46,701 bases of DNA from Ancylobacter aquaticus (GTDB lineage: Bacteria; Pseudomonadota; Alphaproteobacteria; Rhizobiales; Xanthobacteraceae): contig NZ_SMFY01000008.1 in NCBI RefSeq assembly GCF_004339465.1, positions 1 through 46,701 on the forward strand, given 5' to 3'. The notes beneath the pieces were generated by a model. The model saw only the letters and a program-made list of their open reading frames with translations. It searched no databases and had not been told where the DNA came from. This document shows positions 33,092-40,179 of the stretch, piece by piece (the stretch's first letter is position 1; every line of letters begins with the position of its first letter). The position numbers were made by a program, and so were the translations under genes.

Positions 33092-33913
33092 TTAGATCAG
33101 GACGGTCCGGGCATGGCGTTCCTCCAGCATTTCCTCGTTGTTTTTCGGGTCGAGCTCTCGATCGGCTCGTTGTTGAATCTGCGCCACGCTGGCCGTCTGG
33201 GCCGGCGTGCGAAAGGCTTCGGGATCGGCCCGCAGCAGCTTGCGCATGTCGCGCTCGGCGTCGTCGAGCAGTTCGATGATGGCGTCGCCGGCCTCGGAAG
33301 GCCGTCGCTGCTCGATCGCCTCGCACACCCGGCGGTGCATCGGCAGCGAGTGCGCGCGACCCCCGGGGACGGCGGCGACCCGCTCGAAACAGATGCGCAG
33401 CACCGTCGACATCACGCTTTGCAATTGCGTGACGAAAGGATTGGCGCAGGCGCGGATGATGGTGCTGTGGAATTCGAGGTCGGCAGCGACGTAGTCGCCT
33501 TGTCCGTCAACGGCGGCCGCCATCGCCTCATAGGCCGCCCGAAGCGTCTTGAGTTCGGCCGGGCTGGCCCGCTCGGCGGCGAGGCGGGCGGCGGCCGGCT
33601 CGATGATGCGGCGCAGTTCCATGATGTCGGAGCCGAGCGCCAGATCGACGCCATTGGCATCGGCCCGCCAGATCATCACTTCCTGATCGAGCAGGCTCCA
33701 GCGGCTCTGCTCCAGCACCACCGTGCCGGTGCGACGGCGCGCCTCAAGCATTCCCTTCGACACCAGCCCCTTGATCGCTTCGCGCAGCACGATGCGGCTG
33801 ACGCCAAGCTGCGCGCACAGCACCGGCTCGGCCGGAATCACCTGGCCCGGCCGATAACGGCCCGCGCAGATGTCCTTACCCAATCGGTCAAGGGTGTCGT
33901 GATAGAGGGTCAT
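33092..33913 (-). CDS. GntR-family (FadR subfamily) transcriptional regulator
   Basis: It has 273 aa. A winged HTH (about 8-75, CAQLGVSRIVLREAIKGLVSKGMLEARRRTG in part) is followed by an FCD effector domain (about 100-235). Ligand/metal-site histidines appear in DLEFHSTIIRACANPF and in the MHRRVCEAIEQ helix. It heads the minus-strand sugar-acid operon. A perfect 26-bp palindrome ends right at its start codon, so autoregulation is very likely. The effector is probably a hexonate or pathway intermediate. Confidence 0.92.
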   Translation of the reverse strand: MTLYHDTLDRLGKDICAGRYRPGQVIPAEPVLCAQLGVSRIVLREAIKGLVSKGMLEARRRTGTVVLEQSRWSLLDQEVMIWRADANGVDLALGSDIMELRRIIEPAAARLAAERASPAELKTLRAAYEAMAAAVDGQGDYVAADLEFHSTIIRACANPFVTQLQSVMSTVLRICFERVAAVPGGRAHSLPMHRRVCEAIEQRRPSEAGDAIIELLDDAERDMRKLLRADPEAFRTPAQTASVAQIQQRADRELDPKNNEEMLEERHARTVLI

Positions 33914-33939
33914 CCAATCATCATACGTATGATGATTGG
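33914..33939. promoter_or_regulatory. Perfect 26-bp palindromic operator at the GntR start codon
   Basis: The left half is CCAATCATCATAC and the right half its exact complement, with no mismatch and no spacer. Its right neighbour on the minus strand is the ATG at 33913, so a bound dimer would block ribosome-site transcription or initiation. The length and symmetry fit a FadR-type GntR operator. I found no second copy before the dehydratase or TRAP genes. Confidence 0.75.
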
Positions 33940-34596
33940 TTCGTCAATGGTTGCTGCCGCTGGGCGAAGAGACGAATTTCCCCGATACAGGGTCAGGCCA
34001 AATCGGACGTGCCGTCCATGATGACGTCCGCTAGGCGTCAGGCCCAAGCGGGAAAAATTCTCTCGACGCAGATGCAGACATTCAGGACGTGCAACTGATG
34101 ATGGTGGCGGGGCAGTTCGCTTGGTGCCAAAGACACCGTCTCGGAGCTTCCTGCGGCCCCGGCGATATGAAAGAGCTTGTATTCGTCATTGTCGTCGGCG
34201 CCGAATAGTACGTCCACGCAAATAAGTAAGAAAAAATCCCTCGCCGTTGTCGGATTTTCCGTAATGTCTGCTGATTAAAGAAAATAAAAAGGTCAAATTT
34301 TCTGACAGATAGTTTGGAGTCATTCGCCTTAAGCGTCCCGCTGGAAAAATTCGTACGATAATAATCTAATTTTTCCGACATATATGTCTGTAATGCATCG
34401 TCCCGAAATATTGGGAAAACAATCGAGCTTGCAATGACGAGCACGATGATCAGAACAGATGCCGATCGAAAGGCGGTAAATTTGACCGTTTTATTACCAA
34501 ACATTACTATGCGTCGGTCTTCTAAACAGAATTAGGCCTCCTGTTACGCAGTTGCTGTCGCCTTTTGTGTTGCAACGCGGCGTGAGGGAGGTGAGC
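33940..34596. other. Partly AT-rich intergenic region with doubtful short frames
   Basis: About 660 bp with a clear drop in GC at 34180-34560. A minus-strand frame at 34082-34504 (140 codons, AT-rich) begins with a plausible membrane helix (SVLIIVLVIASSIVFPI). In its second half another frame gives equally protein-like sequence (FGADDNDEYKLFHIAGAAG), ending near 34030. This could be a small exported protein with a frameshift or a decayed gene acquired from elsewhere. No family is recognised. Confidence 0.4.
34082..34504 (-). pseudogene. AT-rich possible small membrane protein, perhaps frameshifted
   Basis: The ATG at 34504 opens a 140-codon frame with one N-terminal hydrophobic helix (about 14-32), then a polar region with KLDYYRTNFSSGTLKANDSK. 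Codon use is AT-rich, unlike every neighbour. After about residue 95 the frame turns into arginine/proline-rich sequence typical of an unused frame. The neighbouring frame becomes plausible there and runs to a stop near 34030. I do not recognise either part. It may be a decayed foreign gene; chance is also possible. Confidence 0.3.
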
Positions 34597-34794
34597 ATGC
34601 CCCGCGCGATGCGAGAGGTGTTGGGGATGAGTGTTGAACATAGCGGCCACGAATCCATGGTTTCGGACACTGCTTCGGACAGGCCCGATGATCCGGCCCG
34701 CAAGCCGTGGAAGACCCCGACGCTCGAAGTCGTGCCGGCGAACAGCGCCGAGTCGGGCGGCAGCGACAGTCCAGATGGCGCTGAGACGTCGTAA
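34597..34794 (+). CDS. Small RiPP-precursor-like peptide
   Basis: It has 65 aa. The ATG at 34597 follows an excellent site (GGAGGTGA, 5-6 nt spacing), which argues for real translation. The sequence has a polar N-terminus, then KPWKTPTLEVV, then a small Gly/Ser/Asp/Glu-rich tail (AESGGSDSPDGAETS). K-P-W/Y-x-x-P-x-L followed by a short variable tail is common in lasso-type and other RiPP precursor peptides. No asparagine-synthase-like, peptidase or PqqD-like maturation gene lies in the window, so it would be an orphan precursor or act in another way. Confidence 0.5.
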   Translation: MPRAMREVLGMSVEHSGHESMVSDTASDRPDDPARKPWKTPTLEVVPANSAESGGSDSPDGAETS

Positions 34795-34931
34795 TCGTCG
34801 AAGTTAAAGCAAACTAGCGGGGTGCGACCCCTGGCATGCGGCGATTCCGGGGGCAGTCGTAGTGAATATCCTGAATTTCAAGACCTGTGTGCGAGCTCTT
34901 GCCCCCGGGTCATCCCGTCAGCGGCCTGGCC

Positions 34932-36242
34932 TTAGAAGGCGAGGAGATTGTCGCGCAGATGGGCGTGCTCATAGGCCCGGCGCATTAGCCCGCGCTGCTG
35001 CAGGGCCGGCACCAGCCCGTCGGTGATGGTGGCGATGGAGCGGCGGCTGACATCGGGCAGCACGATGAGGAAGCCGTCGCCGCCGATTTCTTCCATGATC
35101 TCGCCCATCTGCGCCGCCGCGCTGTCCGGCGTGCCCACCACGTCGACGCAATAGCCGGACCCGTAATGGGCGACGATGGCCTCGCGCAGTGTGCGTTTGC
35201 CCGCCCGCACCAGGAAGGCCTGAAGGGTGGACTGGGTGCCGTTGGTGGTAAGCTCGCCCACCGGCGCATCAAGGTCGAACTGCGAGAAGTCGATATTGGT
35301 GGCCCAGCCGAGCCGGGCGAGGCGCGCGGGAATGCTCTCGGCCGTCTGCACCTTGCGCTGTTCGGCGAACCAGCGGGCCTGGTCCTCGGTCTCGGCGACG
35401 ATGGGCGACAGCAGGAACAGCAATTTGCAGCTGTCGGGATCGCGCCCCATGGCCGCCATCTGGGCGCGCACCTCCTCGCGGTAGCGCTTCATGTTGGCGA
35501 CACCGGAGGGCGCCGCGACGATGGTATCGGCATGAGCGGCCGCAAAAGCGCGCCCTGTCGAGGAGCCGCCAGCCTGGGCGATGACGGGCCTTCCCTGCGG
35601 GCACGGGCCGGAGTTCAGCGGCCCGCGCGAGGCGTAGTAGGTGCCGGAATAGTCGATGGTGTGAACCTTGGCGGGATCGACCAGCATGCCGTTCCGGTGA
35701 TCGTCGACGATGGCGCCCGGCTCCCAGGAATCCCAGAGCTTCTTGACAATGGTCGCGTATTCCTCGGCCATGGCGTAGCGCTCGTCATGGTCGGCCATCC
35801 CCTCCAGCCCAAAGTTCTGCGCTGCGAGGTCGTTGAAGCCGGTCACCAGGTTCCAGCCGGCGCGCCCGCCCGAGATCTGATCGAGCGAGCCGATGATGCG
35901 GGCGGTGAGATAGGGGTGGTAGGCGAAGGTCGACAGCGTCGGCACGATGCCGAGCCTTTTGGTGGCCGCCGCCAGCAGGGTTGCGACGACAGAAGGTTCC
36001 TGGCGCGGCACGCAGATGCCGTTTCGCAGGAAGATGTCGCGGGAATTCTGCCAGTTCTCGCCGATGAAGATCGAATCCTCGACCAGCAGGTAGTCGAAAC
36101 AGGCGCGCTCCACCGCGCGGGCGAGATCCATGAACAGCTCGGCGCTCATCCATTCGCGGCCGATATTTCCCGTCCACGGTTCGCCCCACGCCTGCGCGCT
36201 GGAGCCCTGGAGAAACCAGGCCATGTGGAAAGGAGATGCCAT
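34932..36242 (-). CDS. LLM-class flavin-dependent monooxygenase, NtaA/SnaA/DszA family (copy 1)
   Basis: It has 436 aa. The start at 36242 is set by GGAGG 7 nt upstream and by alignment with its paralogue. It is a luciferase-like TIM barrel using reduced FMN from a separate reductase. Family features are FHMAWFLQGSSAQAWG at the start, FDYLLVEDS, SGGRAGWNLVTG near 145 and NFGLEGMADHDERYAMAEEY. GRPVIAQAGGSSTGRAFAA near 240 and the GDGFLIVLPD turn near 400 follow. It is strikingly similar along its full length to the 436-aa protein at 40180-41490. Lies downstream of the RidA-like gene (116 bp). The substrate is unknown; family members attack aminopolycarboxylates, sulfones and pyrimidines. Confidence 0.9.
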   Translation of the reverse strand: MASPFHMAWFLQGSSAQAWGEPWTGNIGREWMSAELFMDLARAVERACFDYLLVEDSIFIGENWQNSRDIFLRNGICVPRQEPSVVATLLAAATKRLGIVPTLSTFAYHPYLTARIIGSLDQISGGRAGWNLVTGFNDLAAQNFGLEGMADHDERYAMAEEYATIVKKLWDSWEPGAIVDDHRNGMLVDPAKVHTIDYSGTYYASRGPLNSGPCPQGRPVIAQAGGSSTGRAFAAAHADTIVAAPSGVANMKRYREEVRAQMAAMGRDPDSCKLLFLLSPIVAETEDQARWFAEQRKVQTAESIPARLARLGWATNIDFSQFDLDAPVGELTTNGTQSTLQAFLVRAGKRTLREAIVAHYGSGYCVDVVGTPDSAAAQMGEIMEEIGGDGFLIVLPDVSRRSIATITDGLVPALQQRGLMRRAYEHAHLRDNLLAF

Positions 36243-36358
36243 GACGATCCCTCCGGCGTGACGCATTACGCGCGGATCCCGAGCGCGCGAACCCGGATTC
36301 ATCTAAGAGAACAGCGGCTTGAAATATCTACCCACAAAGGGTTAGGCCGCTGCCCGCC

Positions 36359-37531
36359 TCAGGCGCGGATGGCGCCCACGCCCTCGATCTCGATTTCCAG
36401 CCCGGTCAGCCCCAGGCGCGACAGCGGCACGAAGGTCAGTGCCGGCAGTCCATTGCTGAAAAAGGGGGTGAGGGCGCCGAGTACACAGGCGATGTCCGCA
36501 TCGTCGCCAGCGGTGGCGAGGAACACCGTTACCTTGGCGAGGTCGTCGATGCCGGCGCCGAAGCCGGCGAGGATGCGGTCGATACACTCCATCGTGTTGC
36601 GCGCCTGCGCGGCGAGATCGCCGGGGAAAACCGCCTCGCCTTTCGGCGTGGCGGAGATCTGGCCGCCGAGGATCAGCAAATCGTTGATCTTAAGCCCCTG
36701 CTCGAACGAGACCGGGATCGGCCAGTCCCAGGTGCCTTCCGGCCAGCTGGTGTCGCGATGCGCCGCCGTGCCGTCCGGCGCGACGAGGCCGATGGCTTCC
36801 TGGCGCAGCAGCACGTCACCGGGATAGGGGCCCGGCACCGGCACGCCGGTGGCGCCGGGGCCGGGCTTGCGGAACGCATCGGAGCGCACGCGGGCCGCCA
36901 TCGCCCAGTCTTCCGTGGTGCCGTGGCCGACATAATAGGTGTTGAGCTTGGCGACGCAGGAGAGATCGGCGCCCACCTCTTTCAGCGCTTCGCCAATGTG
37001 GCCGATAGTGGTTTTTGCCTGCCCGACGATGTCGCCGCCATGCAGCGTTTGCCCCTGCGCATCCCGCGCCATCTGCGCGCCCACGAAGACGAGGTCGCCG
37101 CAGCGCAGCGCGCGGCTGAAGCCGGTGGCGTCGGCAGACACGGCCTCACGCTGGCCATGCCGCGCGCCCTGGGGATGCAGCGCGATGGCCTCGATCTGGA
37201 CCAGCGCACCGGCCACGAGGACATGCAGCGGGATGGCGGTGACGACCGGCGGCGGATCGGCGGGAAAGGCGGCCCGCAGGCGCGAGAGGATCAATGCCTC
37301 ATGGGCAATCAGCGAGCGGTGATAGAAAAGCCCGAGCTTCACCACGTCGCCCGGCCCTGCGCCGGCACCGGCCAGCGCGGCGATGATCTTCGCCACCGCC
37401 TGGTCGACCTGGGCGTCGAGCCCGTCCTGCGGATTTCCCAATTGTGCCGACAGGAAAACGATGTCCTGCGCCCGGCTGTGAGCACGCGCATTGAAATCGG
37501 AAGGCGAACGGTAGGCGGGGGGAGCCGTCAT
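36359..37531 (-). CDS. Triple-domain RidA/YjgF-family protein
   Basis: It has 390 aa, three times the usual ~130. Three Rid-type domains follow each other at about 5-125, 135-262 and 270-390. Their family stretches are DIVFLSAQLGNP, DLVFVGAQMARDAQG and DLLILGGQISATPKG. Each domain has its own C-terminal IEAIA, QEAIG or IEGVG strand. Aligning back from those strands, the catalytic arginine of RidA (RSCVEV...IEAIA) is replaced by Val or Thr in all three. Classical imine deaminase activity is therefore doubtful. First gene of the minus arm of the divergent oxygenase cluster. The start at 37531 begins MTAPPAYR. Confidence 0.87.
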   Translation of the reverse strand: MTAPPAYRSPSDFNARAHSRAQDIVFLSAQLGNPQDGLDAQVDQAVAKIIAALAGAGAGPGDVVKLGLFYHRSLIAHEALILSRLRAAFPADPPPVVTAIPLHVLVAGALVQIEAIALHPQGARHGQREAVSADATGFSRALRCGDLVFVGAQMARDAQGQTLHGGDIVGQAKTTIGHIGEALKEVGADLSCVAKLNTYYVGHGTTEDWAMAARVRSDAFRKPGPGATGVPVPGPYPGDVLLRQEAIGLVAPDGTAAHRDTSWPEGTWDWPIPVSFEQGLKINDLLILGGQISATPKGEAVFPGDLAAQARNTMECIDRILAGFGAGIDDLAKVTVFLATAGDDADIACVLGALTPFFSNGLPALTFVPLSRLGLTGLEIEIEGVGAIRA

Positions 37532-37759
37532 GAACTGGACCTCGACACGGGACTGCGGAGGGCGTTCAGCAATGAGCGTGCCAGCGGGTGCGCGCGGCGC
37601 CGGATGATCCACCCGCCCTGGCGGCCTCAGGCCGCCACCGGCCCGACTACCCACCTTTGGTTATTGTTCGCCTCCCGCGCCCTTTGAACAATCGGCACTT
37701 CGCGCATGCCGGCGCTGTCTGCCGGACGGCGCGGCCCCATTCAGGCAGGGAACCGCATC
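37532..37759. promoter_or_regulatory. Divergent control region of the oxygenase/ABC cluster with two inverted repeats
   Basis: The 228-bp gap holds a perfect 19-bp palindrome centred on C37628 (37619-37637, arms TGGCGGCCT and AGGCCGCCA). It also holds a perfect ATTGTTC/GAACAAT inverted repeat (37663-37669 and 37686-37692, 16-bp spacer). The second looks like an operator for a dimeric regulator placed to serve both arms. The regulator could be the LuxR-type protein at 41658 or one outside the window. Confidence 0.5.
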
Positions 37760-38617
37760 ATGAAATTGGCGATGAGACTGACGGCGCTGGCAACCGTCGC
37801 GATGCTCTCCACCATTGCCGGCGCGCGGGCCGATTGTCTCGCCGACATCAAGAAGGCCGGCGTCATCACCGCCGGGAATGGCCTGCTGGGCACCAAGCCG
37901 TTCGTGTGGAAGAACGAGGACGGCAGCTATGGCGGCATGGAATGGGAGATCTTCCAGGAGGTCGGCAAGCGCATCGGCGTGCCCAAGCAGGATTATGTCG
38001 TCACCGAGTGGACCTCGCTCATTCCCGGCCTGAAGGTCGGCCGCTGGGACATCATCCTGTCCGGCATGGCGGCGACGCAGGAGCGCATCCAGGGCGCCGG
38101 CATCTCGTTCTCCACGCCCTACTTCCTGCTCTACGACTACGTCATCGTGACCAAGGATTCGCCGATCAAGACCTTGGACGACCTGAAGGGCAAGACACTG
38201 GCGTCCACGCTCGGTACGATGGATTCGCTTAATGCGCATGTCCTCGTCGAAGCCGGCAAGGCTGGCAAGGTGCTGGACTTCAACGATTTCGGCGCCCCGT
38301 TCTCGGCGCTGCGCAATGGCCAGGCCGACGCGGTGGTGATGGACCAGGCGACGCTGCTGGCGCAGCAGGAATCGCTGGGCGACCTGCGCGCGCTGGGCGA
38401 GCCGATGTACTACACCTCCAAGCCGGAATGGGCCGAGGCGGAAGCCAAGGCGCCCTATATCCTCGGCGGCACCTCGATCGGCGTGCGCAAGGAGTGCCCG
38501 GAACTGCTGACCGCCATCAATGACGCCCTCGCCTCGATGGATGCCGACGGCACCCGCAAGGCCATCCTCACCAAATACGGCGTGTGGGCCGCCCATCAGG
38601 AGAAGACGCTGAAATAG
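37760..38617 (+). CDS. Polar-amino-acid-type ABC transporter substrate-binding protein
   Basis: It has 285 aa with a signal peptide to about residue 24 (TALATVAMLSTIAGARA). The family-3 binding fold is clear: GGMEWEIFQEVGKRIG near 56, LIPGLKVGRWDIILSGMAAT near 85 and LKGKTLASTLGTMDSLNAHV near 140. QADAVVMDQATLLAQQ lies near 190. The ligand is unknown. With the permease and ATPase that follow it forms a complete importer in the plus arm of the oxygenase cluster, so it probably brings in the substrate of the monooxygenases. Confidence 0.92.
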   Translation: MKLAMRLTALATVAMLSTIAGARADCLADIKKAGVITAGNGLLGTKPFVWKNEDGSYGGMEWEIFQEVGKRIGVPKQDYVVTEWTSLIPGLKVGRWDIILSGMAATQERIQGAGISFSTPYFLLYDYVIVTKDSPIKTLDDLKGKTLASTLGTMDSLNAHVLVEAGKAGKVLDFNDFGAPFSALRNGQADAVVMDQATLLAQQESLGDLRALGEPMYYTSKPEWAEAEAKAPYILGGTSIGVRKECPELLTAINDALASMDADGTRKAILTKYGVWAAHQEKTLK

Positions 38618-38636
38618 CCGGTCCGGAGACGGCCAG

Positions 38637-39353
38637 ATGTATGAGTTCTTCTTCGTCCTGATCCCCCGGCACTTCCCCTTTCTGCTCGAAGGCGCCCTCG
38701 TCACCCTTGAACTGTCCTTCCTCAGCATGGCCTTCGGGCTCGTGCTGGGGTTGGCAACGGCGCTCGGGCGGCTGAGCGGGAAGCGCTGGCTCGACTGGCC
38801 GTTGATGACCTATGTCGAGATCTGGCGCGACGTGCCGCTGATCGTCCAGCTCATGGTGATCTACTTCACCCTGCCGACCATCGGCATCACCCTGTCGGGG
38901 TTCTGGGCGGGCGTTCTCGGGCTCAGCCTCAATCTGGGGGCGTATCTCTCCGAAGTGTTCCGCGCCGCGATCATGTCGATCGACCCCGGGCAACGGGCGG
39001 CGGGCATGTCGATCGGGATGTCGAAGCCGATGATCTACCGGCGGATCATCTTCCCGCAGGCTTTCCGCATCGCGATCCCGACCATTGGCGGCTATTTCAT
39101 CGCGCTGCTGAAAGATTCATCCCTCGTCTCGTTCATCTCGGTCAATGAGCTGCTTAGAAACGGAAACATCATTATCTCCAACACCTTCCGAAATATGGAG
39201 GTGTATATGATGGTGGCGATCATCTATTTCATCCTCAGCTTTGCGGCTTCGCGGCTGATCCGCCATCTGGAGCATTCGCTGACCCCTAAATATCTCCGCC
39301 GGCAGGGCCGCAAGGCCAAGGCGCTGGCACCGGAAATCGCGGTGCTGCCATGA
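38637..39353 (+). CDS. Polar-amino-acid-type ABC transporter permease
   Basis: HisM/GlnP-family permease of 238 aa with about five membrane helices. The EAA loop reads GMSIGMSKPMIYRRIIFPQAF near 122-142, and the family motif LGLSLNLGAYLSEVFRAAI lies near 95-114. Only one permease gene is present, so a homodimer is expected. It starts 19 bp after the binding-protein gene, and its stop overlaps the ATPase start by 4 bp. Confidence 0.94.
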   Translation: MYEFFFVLIPRHFPFLLEGALVTLELSFLSMAFGLVLGLATALGRLSGKRWLDWPLMTYVEIWRDVPLIVQLMVIYFTLPTIGITLSGFWAGVLGLSLNLGAYLSEVFRAAIMSIDPGQRAAGMSIGMSKPMIYRRIIFPQAFRIAIPTIGGYFIALLKDSSLVSFISVNELLRNGNIIISNTFRNMEVYMMVAIIYFILSFAASRLIRHLEHSLTPKYLRRQGRKAKALAPEIAVLP

Positions 39354-40117
39354 GCGAGGCACCGCTTCTCAGCGTCCGGGCGCTGCACAAATCCTTCGGC
39401 GCGCTGAACGTCCTCAAGGGCGTCGACCTGACCGTGCGCTCGGGCGAGGTGGCGTTCCTGATTGGCCCCAGCGGCGGCGGCAAGTCGACCCTGATCCGCT
39501 GCATCAACTTTCTGGAAACGCCGAGTTCCGGCGAAATCACCTTCGATGGGCGTCCTCTCTGCCACGAGGATGGGCGCGTCTTCCATGTCGCGCCGGAGCG
39601 CGTGCTGCGGGCCGCGCGCAGCGAAATGCCGATGGTGTTCCAGCACTTCAACCTGTTCACCCATCGTACGGTACTGGAGAACGTCATCGAGGGCCCCCTC
39701 ATGGTGAAGCGCCGGCGCCGGGACGAGGCGATTGCCGACGCCGAGCGGTTGCTGCGCGAGGTGGGGCTGCACGACAAGTTGGACTTCTATCCCGACCAGC
39801 TCTCGGGAGGGCAGAAGCAGCGCGTCGCCATTGCCCGCGCGCTCGCCATGCAGCCCAAGCTGATCCTGTTCGATGAGCCTACCTCCGCGCTCGACCCGGA
39901 GCTTGTGGCCGGCATTCTCGACACCATCCGCGCCCTGGCGGACAGCGGCATGACGCTGGTGGTGGTCAGTCACGAAATGGCCTTCGCCCGGAAGCTGGCG
40001 GATGTCGTCCACTTCATCGCGGAGGGCGCGATCATGGAGTCGGGCCCGCCTGACCGCATCTTCGACAACCCGCAGAATCCTCGCCTCAGCGGGTTTATCC
40101 GCTCGATCCTGCACTGA
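39350..40117 (+). CDS. Polar-amino-acid-type ABC transporter ATP-binding protein
   Basis: GlnQ/HisP-like ATPase of 255 aa. Walker A is GPSGGGKST (39-47), the signature [16 protein letters not shown], Walker [15 protein letters not shown], and the H-loop [10 protein letters not shown]. All are intact. An extra stretch of about 10 residues ([20 protein letters not shown] region) after Walker A is typical of this subfamily. The second oxygenase gene follows 62 bp later. Confidence 0.95.
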   Translation: MSEAPLLSVRALHKSFGALNVLKGVDLTVRSGEVAFLIGPSGGGKSTLIRCINFLETPSSGEITFDGRPLCHEDGRVFHVAPERVLRAARSEMPMVFQHFNLFTHRTVLENVIEGPLMVKRRRRDEAIADAERLLREVGLHDKLDFYPDQLSGGQKQRVAIARALAMQPKLILFDEPTSALDPELVAGILDTIRALADSGMTLVVVSHEMAFARKLADVVHFIAEGAIMESGPPDRIFDNPQNPRLSGFIRSILH

Positions 40118-40179
40118 GGGTCTTTCGCGCCCCCAGGCGGCGCTGGCCCCCGCGCCCGCTCACGTTCAGGGATAAGACG

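Noticed and set aside
34847..34908. CCGGGGGCA/TGCCCCCGG inverted repeat after the small peptide gene
   Set aside because: The arms are perfect but only 9 bp, GC-only in the core and 44 bp apart, so chance in this composition is likely.
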